Assembly: GCF_024323335.1 (NCBI RefSeq) | Contig: NC_066581.1 | Span: 350,924,409 to 350,988,408 of the forward strand | Direction: 5' to 3' | DNA length: 64,000 nt | Source of the DNA: Lathyrus oleraceus | Lineage: Eukaryota; Streptophyta; Magnoliopsida; Fabales; Fabaceae | Shown here: positions 21,690 through 33,366 of the stretch, in pieces | Numbering within the stretch: the first letter of the stretch is position 1 | How the letters are laid out: every line of letters begins with the position of its first letter | Notes under the pieces: generated by a model | Seen by the model: only the letters and a program-made list of their open reading frames with translations | Told to the model about the DNA's origin: nothing | Databases searched by the model: none | Position numbers and translations under genes: made by a program

Positions 21690-24600
21690 TGTAACACCTC
21701 AAAATTTGCCCTCCTCTCTTGGGACTAACTTAACATATTGCATTGCATTTTTTAGGACATTAGGCATTGCATCTTTGCATATCATGTGGTAACATTGAGC
21801 AAGTCATCCTCCCAAGTCTTGTTCAGAAGATAAAGAAGTCAAAAGGTTCAAGCCTAGGGGTTCTATTGAATTGATCACTAGCCATCTGAGGGTATGTGCT
21901 TCAAATTAGGGTTTCTTGGTTCCTCAAGGAGATTGATCATTATCTGGGTTGAAATGGTATATCATCATCATCATGGTCTTATCATCACCAAGAGATTCAT
22001 TGTGCTTGATCAGATGCCTTGGGATTAGGGTTTTGACCTCTGGTCAACCCTAATCATCTGCATTGTGCCAATCAGGGCTTGTCAAGGAGATGAGGTCTTC
22101 ATTGAGATGAGAGATCATCATATGGTTTCATTGAGCTTATGCAAGCTAGGGTTTCACTTTGGAGCCATTTCATCAGGAGTTTGAGGCTCAAGTTCATCTG
22201 TGCATGGCCAATTCATTTATCAGTCAACAAAAGGCAACCAAAGGTCAACTGATGAATTTGGAGGTGGGAGAGGGTTAGAAACACTTCATTCATGTCCAAA
22301 CAAGTTTCATTTGACATTTCAAACATCAATAATGAAGAAAATAAAGTCAGATGAAAACTTTCCAAAAATAGAAAGTGACTTGTAATTCAAAATTGCCAAA
22401 AATGGAAAGGTCTTCTCCTTAAGATTACATGTCCAAAAATGCTTCAAATGAAATTTTGTCCAACATGAAAGTTGAATATCTTGCTCTCACCTTTCAAAAA
22501 AGTCCAAGAACATGAATTTCTCATGTGTGGTTGGCAAGTTATGGATCAATCTTGGTCAAGAAAATTTGAACTTCAAAAGTGCATAACTTTTGAACCAAAA
22601 GGCCAAATGGAGTGGGATTTTTTGCAACATTCTTCTCTTGTCATGTACTATCCAAATTACACATCATAGGCCATGCATTTTGCTCACAAAAATATTTGAA
22701 TTTCCATTGGAATTTTGGAGGGAAAATACTAATTTGAAAATTATTCATTACATTCACTTGCTACCACTTGAATTTGGCTCTACACAGCATTTTGAGGTGA
22801 ATTGAGACAGAAAATTGCACTGTTACATTGAATTGCATGCATGAGGGGTGAATTCCCAATTTGGCATAAAACTTGCATTTCACTAATTCATGTGCATTTT
22901 GGCTAATCATGATTAGCAACATCATTAACAACACATATAAAACCATAATCATAACTGTTTTCTTGCTAATCATAACAGAATTGTGAAATTGAGATCTAGA
23001 TCCAAAAGCTCTTCAAATTTTCCTCTCAACTTTTCTCCATTTTTCTGCATAAACATTGCCTTTGCCTTGATCAATCCTTCATCCATATGCATAATTGAAG
23101 CTATTAGAAGCAAGATCCAAAGGAATTCTCCAAGATTCGAGCACTGTTGCAAGCTACCTCCATCAATGGCAAGTGAAGATTCCAACTAGATCGTGCGTGT
23201 TCAACCTCTAATTCTTCATTCATTCACTCATCTAAGCTTGGAAGAACATCTGTTTCACCTTGCCAAGGCCTAATTCGCACGATTCCACTACTGTTGCATC
23301 TTGAAGGTCAATTTTCGATGCTCTTATTTGATGAAATTAATGGACGCATGTGATAGATCTTGGAATGTAGATTAATCTACAATTTGTTTCATCAATTTTC
23401 ATCAAAGAATGCACAAGTTATGTTGGATCTAAGTTCCATGCCTGAAAATGTTTTGCTTCGAATCTTTTGATCTAGGATGATTTAGGTTAAATGGATGTTA
23501 GATTATTGATGTGCTTGGAAAGATGAACACGATGGTATAGGTTTTGTTAATTTTTGTGACAAAGTGTTCTTGAGCGTATGAATGTGTATGAAGGTTGAAG
23601 AACAATTAGGTTTTCGTGTCCAGAATCATTTTGATCTTCCTTACGCCATGCTGCATGCGTTTTCATGTTATAAGGACATGTATTGGACCACGTGTCATGG
23701 TCCTTTAGTGAAACGCAGCGCTTCACACTGTAGCGCGCCTAGTTTCAAATATACGCTCCCTTCGATCCTCCGCTGGGACATTTCACATTTTGCCATTTGC
23801 ATTATTTCACCTTTAACCATGCTATTCCATGTATACTTCATCATGTGATTTTTATTTTTTCCTTTCATTCCAAAATTCATAACTTCATGAATATTAATCC
23901 AAATAATGTGTGGTTTTTTTTGGTGTTTTCCTCATGATCTCTAGAATTTAATGACTATTTTTTCATGATTTGTGCCTGGACGAATTTTATTCTTGCCTAG
24001 GGTTTGTTCATGTGTGTATTTTCTTGACATGTCTTGCCATATCCTTCATGAAATGATGAGATTCTATCCAAAATTCTTGAAACTTTGTGTGCTTAAAATA
24101 GACATCCTTAGGGACATTTTGGTATAGAGTTTGCATTTTTCCCATTCCTGGTTGATGAGATATGATGTGATGAATGTAGGTGTGACAATTTGTGTCACAC
24201 CATGGCTTGCTTGATTTGAGGAATTTATTTGCCATGCCAATTGAATGCCAAATGATGTGAATTTCTGCATGATGATACTTCTGGATGTTAGGATTGCTTG
24301 TGAATATTTATGGAATTTTTGGATCAATTTGGATTTGTTTGGAATTTTCTCTTCTGGCTTGTCATTTGTGGACTTTTGATGAGTCATGAACTTAGATGAT
24401 TTGTGAAATTCTTGGTGTTTATCATATGAACTTGAAATGTTTCACATGTGTTCTAGACTCTTTGAAGTTTGCCATGGCTTTGGTTTGATTCATTTATCAT
24501 ATGTAGATTCTGTTTTGTGCTTGTGTGAAGTTGATGTATGAATTTGTGCCTCATTTGAGCTTGTTTGTGCATACCTTGCCTTAGCGATTTTATTTAACAT

Positions 24601-26663
24601 GCTTCCAATTGTCCAAATGACTTGAATTTTGGTATGATGATCATGTAATGAGTGCTGTTTAGCCATGATTTTTCTTGGGATTTATTGGATTATTTTTGAG
24701 TGGATGTGAATTGATTCATTCTGTTTAGTTCAATGAGCTTTCAAATTGCATGTTTTGCCTTAGATGCCTTGTGAAATGAAATTGGTGTATGATATGAATG
24801 TGAGACCACTTGGACATTGTTCTAATTTGATTGAACTTGATTTGTGCCAATTTTCATGTTCTGTTTTGAATTATTTCTCCCTCCTTGACCCTAGGCCTTG
24901 TCCTAGGGGTTTGCTTCTCATGTTTGAGCTTGGTTTGCAGGTTAAGAAGCATATGGCATTGAGGGAATTGATTCACATTGCTTGAGTTGACTAATTGGTC
25001 AATGTTGAACTAATCTTGAGTTTGTTTTGTAGGTGGCTTCTAAGTCATTTGAGTTGAGCTTGAGCTTTGCCTTGATGCATAGCTTGCTTGTCTGTTTGCT
25101 TGTGTACAGTTAACTGTGACTTTTAGTCTGTCTGTTTGACTTTTTGAGTTAAATACTGACTGAGTTAGATTGTTTTCAGGTACATTAGTTGCTATAGTTC
25201 TTTTGAACTTGCTTTTACTGTTGCTTGGTTGCTTAACCAATTGAGGTATAACCCACTGACTCCATGTAGTCTGGAAGACCTGGCCTGTTACTTGGTCAGG
25301 CACCTGTCTGAAGTCCTCCTTAAGAGGCAATGCTTGTGATTGTTTATCTTTGTGCCAAGCAGGAAAAGACCTTTGATAAGGCAATGGGCAGATACAAGAG
25401 ATGTGCAATCCATCTCCTGCTATTCAGTTGACTCATCCCTTTGCTCACACAACTGGTGTTGATGCATTGTGGATATTAACCCAAGATCCTTGTTGAGTCA
25501 GTCATAAGTGTAGAAAGGTTCCAACTTTCTGAACCCACACTTCCTTTGTCTAAAGCTCTCCCTGGCCAGGGATAAGAGCTGTGAGGCACACCCCTCACTT
25601 CCTATTTTCATCTGCTTCACCCTAACTCTCAATGTTAGGGTTAAGAGCTAACATCACCCTGATACAGTTGGCTTGCTTTTGCAGCCTAACCCTTGTGTGA
25701 GCCCACTTTGTCTGTATATAGTGTGTGCTAATTGTGTATGATTGCTTTGTTTTGATTATGCTTGCATGCTTTGCTTTGCCTGTTTAGGATTAGCTTGCTG
25801 CCTGTGTAAGTTAGATAGAAAACTCAACCTAGGACCATTGTGGAATACATGATAACTATTAGGCTCGAGTCAGTCTCCCTTCTAATTGGTCATTTCCCAG
25901 TCTCTGGTTAGGAGAAAGTTTCTCCCCTGTTAAGGGGAACTACATTGCCCTGATCCTCATACCAGATGAGGTACGTAGGCAGGAGGTCGTACGAGATCTC
26001 TCCGGGCACCCTTTTTCTTTTTGTGTGTGTTTGCTTGACAGTTATTAGGCTCGAGTTCCAGACTCCCTATTAACTTGTTGTTTGTATCCTTCTTGTGTGT
26101 GTAGGAGATGGATGTAAGCCCAGCGATTGGCATTCCGTATCCTATTGTTGTGTGCTTGGAGTCCGATATAAGTCCAGCAATTGGCATTTGGTTTCCAGTG
26201 TGGGTTTGTTTGGTTCGGAGTCTGATGTAAGTCCAGCGATTGGCATTCGGTTTCCATGTTTCCCTGTTTGTGTGTGTTTTGTTTCGGCGTGCGTGAGCAG
26301 AACTACAGTAGCTCTGATTCTCATTCTAGATGATATACGTAGGCATAGGATGCGATATCCTAGCGAGACCTCTCCCCTCTTCCTCCACCTGTGTTGTCTT
26401 CAGTGTGTGTGTGTGATGTTTGTTTTAGCAACCTTGTTCTATCTTTTGAGCGTGGATCCCGTCGAGTACAACGGATGCGTAGGGGTGCTAATACCTTCCC
26501 TTCGCATAACCGACTCCCGATCCCATTCTCTTTGGTCGCGAGACCATGGCTTTTCCAGGTTTAGTTCGAGCGTTTCCTTTCCCTCTTTTGGGATAAATAA
26601 CGCACGGTGGCGGCTCTGTGTTGTTTTGTTTTAGCCCGCCGGTTGTTTTTCGCGGATGTGACA
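21690..26663 (+). repeat. Solo LTR (4974 bp) of a Tat/Ogre-like element, nested in the copia RT
   Basis: It starts TGTAACACCTC and ends GGATGTGACA, bounded by the perfect duplication CACTC (21685-21689 and 26664-26668). There is no internal coding region, so it is a single LTR left by LTR-LTR recombination. Its last kilobase shares order and wording with the Ogre-2 LTR end (GGTGCTAATACCTTCC, then TAAATAACGCACGGTGGCGG), placing it in the Tat lineage but a different family. A TATA-like TATAAAA lies at 22936-22942. Small ORFs within it, including one of 179 codons at 26095-26634, show no protein similarity I recognise. Confidence 0.95.
26107..26256 (+). repeat. Three 55-60 bp tandem units in the solo LTR
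   Basis: The word GTAAGYCCAGCGATTGGCATT recurs three times with small changes, at about 26113, 26167 and 26226, each followed by a TTTCC-like run. A second pair of diverged blocks (AGGCTCGAGT at about 25861 and 26048; TACGTAGGCA at about 25971 and 26336) shows an older, larger duplication of the LTR 3' part. Confidence 0.8.
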
Positions 26664-27655
26664 CACTCTTCTATAAAAACATTAGAAATGATCTCATGAT
26701 ATGCCAGATATATGTTGATGATGTTATTTTTGGTTTATCTAACCCTTCTGTATGTTAAGAATTCTTTGAGCTAATGTAGGCAGAATTTGAAATGAGCTTA
26801 ATGCAAGAACTAAAATTCTTTCTGGGAATTCAAATAAATCAAGCTTCAGAAGCTACCTACGTATACCAAAATAAGTACATAAAAGAAATTCTGAAGAAAT
26901 TTGAAATGGCTGAATGCAGACCCGCTAAGACACCAATGCATCCAACCTGCATTCTAGAGAAGGAAGAAGTTAGCCAGAAGGTTTGTCAGAAGGTCTATCG
27001 TGGTATGATAGGATCTCTTCTCTATCTGACGGCTACACACCCTGATATTTTGTTTAGTGTATGCCTCTGTGCCAGATTCCAATCAGATCCCAAGGAATCT
27101 CATTTAACAGTTGTTAAAAGAATCCTCAGGTATCTGAAAGGAACCCCTAACCTTGGCCTGATGTATGAGAAAACATCAGAGTATAGACTCTCTGGTTATT
27201 ATGATGCAGATTATGCAGGGGACAGAATGGAACGTAAAAGTACATCTGGAAACTGTCAGTTCCTAGGAAATAATCTTATGTCATGGGCCAGCAAAAGACA
27301 ATCAACCATCGCCCTATCCACTGCAAAAGCAGAATATATATCAGCGTCACTCTGCATTACTCAGATGCTCTGAATGAAAAATCAACTTGAAGACCTTCTG
27401 ATCTTTGAGAGTAACGTTCATATCTTCTGTGAGAGTACTGCTGCCATTTGTTTAAGTAAGAATCCTATATTGCATTCCAGAGCTAAGCACATAGAAATAA
27501 AACATCACTTCATTAGAGACTATGTTCAGAAAGGGGTAATATCTTTAAAATTTATTGATACAAACCATCAATGGGCTGACATCTTTACTAAACCCCTCGC
27601 TAAAGATAGATTCTCTTTTATTTTGAAAAAATTTAACATTCAAATTTGTCCATAA
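26664..27655 (+). pseudogene. SIRE-type reverse transcriptase 3' part and RNase H (broken)
   Basis: RT resumes with the catalytic YVDD at about 26711-26722 and ELKFFLGIQINQ (about 26805-26840). The typical copia tail follows (GSLLYLTATHPDI, about 27011-27050). RNase H has YYDADYAGD (about 27199-27225), STSGNCQFLG, SWASKRQSTIALSTAKAEY (about 27286-27340) and HHFIRDYVQKGVI. Stops: TAA 26757-26759 and TAG 26778-26780, both just downstream of YVDD, and TGA 27371-27373 (TGG expected). The last frame ends at 27655 with ADIFTKPL-type residues, the normal C-terminus of a copia polyprotein. Confidence 0.92.
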
Positions 27656-28188
27656 TAAATGTGCCTCTCTGAAATAGCAAAATAAGACTCTGAATTAAAC
27701 ATCTGGTATCTAGATCTGACTTTAATGCTTCTACCAGTTAGGAGTCATCTGAATCATAAATTCTCAGGGCCCAACCCTTTGGTATTCCTGAATATCAGAT
27801 AAATCAACACGTGGAACATCATGCGTCTGACCTTAAAACTTCTAGACAGCTGTCTAGCAGAAATCAAGAGACAGACTCTTAAAATCTCCTCAAGTTGTAT
27901 GCTGATTTGGGGATTAGACCTCCATCATGAGCTGTAATCATTTCTCTTCCAAACGTGCAAACTTAGATAACGTGCTTCATTTAATTGTTTAAGATCTAAA
28001 CTACTTCTAATGATTTCGTTTTGCATGCATCTATGTGGGTATAAATTCATTTCACACATCACAATCTCGCACTTTACACTCACGCCCTACACAAACCCCA
28101 TTTCTCTCAGTTCTTCATCATCTTCATCAAGGTTTCTGCATTTTCATCAAGTTCTTCATTCAAACCTTCATCTTCAACATTGTTTTAC

Positions 28189-29265
28189 ATGGATGCTCAA
28201 CAATAATCTGTCTACAACTACCTCACCATCATCATCCTCACCTTCATCCCCACCATACTATATTCTCTCCTCTGACAAAAAACCTTCTGACCCCCAATCC
28301 CCCACTCTAGCTCAACTTCAAGCTCGTGCTCTGGCATCTCAATAACCATCACAAATTGAACTTGAACCTGAAGTCACTTCCCCACCACCTGCACAACAAA
28401 ATCCACCTCCATCTGATCAACCTTAACACCACCACCTACACAACCTAATCCACCTCCTGAATAACCAATACCCTCACCATATGAACCTTAACCAAATCCT
28501 CAACCCGAACAAATAACACCATCTCCCTCTAATATTCCCCCACCACAAACCTCTGTTGCCGTCATCACTCATATTCTAAATACAGATGACACCAACCAAA
28601 CTCCACCATCCTCTGTAGCCTCTAACTCTGAACACGACACTTCCTTCCCCACCTTAGAAGAAGCAATAACTGTTTTTGCAAAGTCTTCAATGGAGAAGAT
28701 CAAGTCATTGTCTATTAACTCTGGCATCAGTGATGATCCCTCTGCAGTAAGGATCCACTAGAACAGAGTGATCAGATGGATGATCTCTGAAGCCTTCAAA
28801 CTCAAAGGCCTCTCTGAACAAGTCCGCAACGAATTCATCAGAGATGCTGGTATAAGGCTCCAAGCTCGCTTGGCCAGAAAGGCTGAGGAAAAGGCCAGGA
28901 AGGAAGCAGAAGAGAAAGCTCGTCTGGAAGAGGAGCAGAGGATCAGAGAAGCTGAAGAAAAGGCTGCTGCTGAAGCTGCTGCTGTTGCGGCTACTGCTGA
29001 GGCTGAGGCAAAAGTAAAAGTCGACGCTGAAGAAGAAACACACATTACTGCAGAGGAAGCTGCCAAGGCCAGGGCTAATGCTTTGACTCAGGGGGAGCAA
29101 TCTACCTTTGGTTTTGCCCCTCTGGTCTTGAAGACTCTGGAGGAATTGCAAAAGGAACAACAAGTGGTACGAGCTAGGTTGGATCACCAGGATTCCGTCA
29201 ACACCAACATTCAGAACCTGCTGACTCAACTGCTCCAACGGATGCCTCCGCCCCCAAACCCTTAG
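28189..29265 (+). pseudogene. Extra 3' ORF of the SIRE-type element (env-like position)
   Basis: A third coding region lies between pol and the 3' LTR, where SIRE/Maximus elements carry a so-called env-like ORF. From the ATG at 28189 the first part is Pro/Ser-rich, with stops and a frameshift near 28425. The second half is open from 28768 to 29265 after a TAG at 28759-28761. It encodes WMISEAFKLKGLSEQVRNEF, then a long Ala/Glu/Lys-rich helix (about 28860-29080) that should form a coiled coil, and a short helical C-terminus. I see no signal peptide or membrane segment, so an envelope role is not supported by this copy. A long antisense frame at 28705-29238 is a shadow of the repetitive helix. 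Confidence 0.8.
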
Positions 29266-29700
29266 GCACTTAGGCTCTTTGTTTGTTGCTTTTTCTTCTA
29301 ATGTTTCTTTCTGCTTTATGATTTATGCTTTCGTTGCTGCCTATCTGTACCTGTTTTTCTCTGTTATATGAATATCTGTTTCTTGCCTATTTTTTTCTAA
29401 GTCTTTTTTATTCTAACAAAAAGGGGGAGAACTAAAACAGCTCTGATGAAAACATATATCTAAAACCTCTCAAGGTACTGCGAACATTTATAAAATCTTA
29501 ATGACTTATGACAACTAAAGTTATGCAGAATAATAGCTAAGGCACAAAACCAACTCCACACAAGGAAGGTCCGGTAAGAACTTCTGTTAAATCTGATGAT
29601 CTAACTCAGAGGGAGTTCATTCCCTTTATCTGGTTCTGAGATATTCATATTGTTTCATTATTACTCTGACTTGTTTTGTCATCATCAAAAATGGGGAGAT
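29266..29700 (+). other. SIRE-type 3' UTR and polypurine tract
   Basis: Noncoding. It has an AAAAAGGGGGAGA run near 29418 and a second purine tract, AAAAATGGGGAGAT (about 29687-29700), directly before the 3' LTR. The latter is the likely plus-strand primer; the former resembles a second copy of it. Confidence 0.8.
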
Positions 29701-30706
29701 TGTAAGAACAAATTTAGTTCTACAATGTATCTCTAAGATTTTGATGATAACAAAGGATGAAACAAAAATGGTACCCTAACGAAATTCGTCTAAAGTGTGC
29801 AGGACTCTGAACAAAACAAATCAGATAGACAACCATCATATACAGAATCAAGCGCTAAGATACTACTCAGAAGTTACGTAACTAGAAGGCTCTGACTCTG
29901 ATCCAACACAAGCGCTAGCAAAATTAAAGAAGTCAGAAACTCTGAGAGAAAAGAATGAATCCAGACTCTGAAGACGTCAAATAAAGAGAAACTCTGAGGA
30001 AGTCAGATACAAGCACCCTCTGAAGATGAATATTGCTAAATAAAGACTCTAACTACAGGATTCGCTGATTCAAGATAACTTAACCTTGAAGAAAATTGCT
30101 TATAGAAAGAAACTATTTTTAGAAGGAAGTTATGACGCTCCCATTACTGCTTTGGAAAGAACAAGGAGAGTAATGACATTAATCATTCTTCATGACCAAG
30201 ATTCTGTCATTAACATCAACCAACGGTCCTCTCAATCTCCTATAAAAAGGAGGGAACGCTTCACAAGTCAAACACCTGATACACGAGAATACATTTCTTC
30301 CATTACTTTCTTTTCACTCTCTCACGAGCTGCTGCTCTAACGTGAAAACATTTCTTGCTCTTATATTCTGTAATATTTGCTTATTGTTAGAAGCACTGTT
30401 CATTACTAATCATATCATTGCTAAGATATTTCCTTAGGTGACTCTGTGAAGTCTGAATACTTGATAAGGTTAAGGGATTAATTCTCTTAGACGGTTGTCT
30501 GTGTAATCTTTCAAGATTAGTGGATTAAGTCCTTTTTGAAGGCGAAATCACCTTAGCCGGGTGGACTGGAGTAGCTTTGAATTTCAAGAGAACCAGTATA
30601 AAATTCTGTGTTGATTTTTTTTTATTTTGCGTGTGTCTAAGTTCTTAAAAAGTTTTTATTTTCCAAAACAATTTAAACCCCCCTTTCTTGTTTGTCTCTA
30701 CCTTCA
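29701..30706 (+). repeat. SIRE-type 3' LTR (1006 bp)
   Basis: It matches 16794-17811 almost throughout, from TGTAAGAACA to CTACCTTCA, and is followed by the target duplication GAAGA. The TATA box (TATAAAAA near 30241) is intact. Confidence 0.95.
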
Positions 30707-30792
30707 GAAGACTGCACCAATTTTGTGACGCATGGAAAAGCTTGCAACAATTGGATTGTTGTTGATGTTCCTGTTATTATGCATAAATCTAA

Positions 30793-31050
30793 GTAATTGC
30801 TTTTATCTGTTTTTGAAAATCCTTCTCCTATGCCTAAGGGAGAAGTGAACATTGTTTGGGTATTTCAAATTGATCCTTAATAAAATATTATTCTATGCAT
30901 CCACATCTATGATGTTTTGTTTTTACTTTTTTGCTTTATTCTGAAAATGGTAATCACAAAAAACATGAATAAACAATATAATTGTCCAACTGCATAATAT
31001 TTGGTCACAAATTCATTTCTCTAAAATCAAAATATCAAATCATTATACAG
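30793..31050 (+). other. Ogre-2 pol intron (258 bp)
   Basis: GT at 30793 (AA|GTAATTGC) and AG at 31049-31050 (TTATACAG|GTTGG) bound an AT-rich, stop-filled segment between the protease exon (ending 30792) and the RT exon. Joining 30792 to 31051 keeps one frame: the last two bases AA plus the first G form a Lys codon, and the downstream frame runs into EFPVFEAEEESDEEVS before RT. Ogre elements are known to carry a partially spliced intron at this place between gag-protease and RT. Confidence 0.82.
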
Positions 31051-32640
31051 GTTGGTTTCTAACCCCATTGAATACAATGATCCTTATCCTTCTCCAAATT
31101 TTGAATTCCCTGTGTTTGAGGCTGAGGAGGAAAGTGATGAAGAAGTGAGTGATGAATTATCTTGTCTTCTTGAGCATGAAGGAAAAGCCATTCAACCATT
31201 CAAAGAGTAGATTGAGTTAGTCAACTTGGATTCTGAAGATAATGTGAAGGACGTCAAGATTGGATCTCGACTGTGTCCTGAAGTTAAGAAGGGGTTGGTT
31301 GATCTTCTCCGAGAATATTCAGATGTGTTTGCTTGGTCCTATCAAGACACGCCTGGTTTGGATTCTGAGATTGTGGAGCATAGATTGCCATTGAAGCCAG
31401 AATGCCCGCCAGTCAAGCAAAAATTGAGAAGAACGCATCTTGATATGGCAGTGAAGATCAAAGAAGAAGTGCAGAAGCAGATTGATGCTAGTTTCCTCGT
31501 GACCGCTGAGTATCCGTAATGGGTGGCCAATATTGTGCCGGTGCCGAAGAAAGATGGAAAAGTCCGCATGTGTGTTGATTACAGAGATTTGAATAAAGCC
31601 AGTCCGAAAGATGATTTCCCTTTTCCACACATTGATATGTTGGTAGACAATACAACTAAATTCAAAGTATTTTCATTTATGGATGGATTTCCGGATATAA
31701 TCAGATCAAGATGGAACCCGAAGATATGGAGAAGACCATATACATTACACCTTAGGGAACATTCTGTTATAGAGTGGTGCCTTTCGGTTTAAAGAATGCT
31801 GGTGCAACGTACCAGAGAGTAATGACTACTCTTTTTCATGATATGATGCATAAAGAGATCGAAGTCTATGTTGATGATATGATTGCTAAATCCATTGACG
31901 AAGAGGAACATGTTAAGCATTTGTTGAAGCTATTCCAGCGTTTGAGGAAGTATAAACTCTGCTTGAATCCCAATAAGTGTACATTTGGTGTTCGTTCTGG
32001 TAAGTTGTTAGGCTTTATTGTCAGCGAGAAGGGTATTGAAGTCGATCCTTCCAAGGTCAAAGTAATACAAGAGATGCCTGCGCCCAAAACTGAGAAACAA
32101 GTCAGAGGTTTTCTCAGCCGCTTGAATTATATCTCAAGATTCATTTCACACATGACTGTCACATATGCGCCTATATTCAAGCTTCTTCAGAAAGATCAGT
32201 CTGGTGATTGGACCGAAGATTTCCAGAAAGCTTTTGACAGTATCAAGGAATATATGCTCGAGCCTCCGACTTTGTCTCCGCCTGTCGAAGGAAGACCGTT
32301 GATCATGTATTTGATTGTGCTTGAAGATAGTATGGGTTGTGTTCTTGGTCAGCAAGATGAGACTAGAAAGAAATAATTTGCAATTTACTACCTCAGTAAG
32401 AAGTTCATCGACTGTGAGACTCGGTATTCTATGCTAGAGAAGACTTGTTACGCATTGGCTTGGGCTGCTAAGCGTCTGCGGCAATATATGTTGAATCACA
32501 CCACTTGGTTGATATCCAAAATGGATCCAATCAAGTATATTTTTTAGAAGCCTGCTTTAACTGGGAGGATCGCCCGTTGGAAGATGTTGTTGTCAGAATA
32601 TGAGATTGAATACCGATCTCAGAAAGTAATCAAAGGTAGT
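31051..32640 (+). pseudogene. Ogre-2 reverse transcriptase and RNase H (broken)
   Basis: The exon starts with an acidic linker, then the block before RT (LVDLLREYSDVFAWSYQD, about 31289-31342). RT motifs are VDYRDLNKASPKDDFP, VPFGLKNAG and YVDD (31867-31878), and RNase H covers about 32290-32600. Breaks: TAG near 31208; TAA at 31517-31519, where Ogre-1 reads CAG; a one-base loss near 31684 (GGATTTCC against Ogre-1 AAATTTTCC); TAG near 31753, where Ogre-1 reads TGG; TAA at 32374-32376; and TAG near 32546. It is otherwise full length. Confidence 0.92.
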
Positions 32641-33366
32641 GTCTTGGCTGACCATTTGGCTCACCAACCGATTGAAGATTACCAGTCAATGCAGTATGAT
32701 TTTCCTGATGAAGAGATCTTGTACTTGAAAATGAAAGATTGTGATGAACCATTGCTTGAAGAAGGGCCAAAACCTGGTTCCCGTTGGGGCATGGTATTTG
32801 ATGGAGCTGTTAATCAGTATGGAAATGGAATTGGGGCAATGATCATTACTCCTCAAGGCACGCATTTTCCATTTACAGCTAGATTGACTTTCAAATGTAC
32901 AAACAATATTGCAGAATATGAAGCTTGCATTATGGGGCTTGAAGAGGCCATCGATCTCAGAATTAAATACTTGAATGTCTTTGGAGATTCAACTTTGGTT
33001 GTAAACCAGATCAAAGGTGAATGGGAGACGAATCAACCCGGTTTGATACCATATAGAGATTATACGAGGAGGATTTCAATTTTCTTTACAAAGGTTGAGT
33101 TTCATCACATCCCTCGAGATGAAAATCGGATGGTAGATGATCTTGCAACGTTGGCATCAATGATTGTAGTAAAATATTGGAATGAAGTTCCCAATCTGAC
33201 TGTGATGCGTGTTAATAGGCCAACTCATGTATTTGCTGTTGAGGAGATCAAAGATGAAAACTCGTGGTATTATGATATCAAGTGTTTCCTCCACAGTCAT
33301 ATTTATCCTCCCAGGGCATCTTTGAAAGATAAGAAGACTTTGAGAAGATTATCCGACAATTTCTAA
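32641..33366 (+). pseudogene. Ogre-2 archaeal-like RNase H
   Basis: Within a 260-codon open frame (32584-33366), the second RNase H starts near 32760. Asp in MVFDGA (32800), Glu in AEYEAC (about 32914-32931), Asp in FGDSTLVV (32986) and the late Asp in MVDDLATL (about 33131-33154) are all present, so the catalytic set looks intact. The frame ends at TAA 33364-33366, where Ogre-1 has TAC. The domain is diagnostic of the Tat/Ogre lineage. Confidence 0.9.

Larger units (their letters stand above)
16794..30706 (+). mobile_element. SIRE/Maximus-type Ty1/copia retrotransposon nested in Ogre-2
   Basis: LTRs at 16794-17811 and 29701-30706 both start TGTAAGAACAAATTTAG and end CTACCTTCA, bounded by the perfect duplication GAAGA (16789-16793 and 30707-30711). 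Order: initiator tRNA-Met primer site, gag, protease, integrase, RT, RNase H, extra 3' ORF, polypurine tract. This gene order and the extra 3' ORF are typical of the SIRE lineage. It is interrupted by a solo LTR at 21690-26663; without it the element is about 8.9 kb. In a 250-bp hand comparison the LTRs differ at about 8 positions (about 3 percent), so it is younger than its host Ogre-2. All frames are broken. Confidence 0.96.

Noticed and set aside
26095..26634. 179-codon ORF in the solo LTR as a gene
   Set aside because: It overlaps LTR tandem units and the conserved LTR end and shows no protein similarity I recognise; its Cys- and Ser-rich translation follows the repeat pattern.
28705..29238. 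177-codon antisense ORF (minus strand)
   Set aside because: It is the shadow of the Ala/Glu/Lys-rich sense frame, giving a Leu/Ser/Phe-rich translation with no start context of its own.
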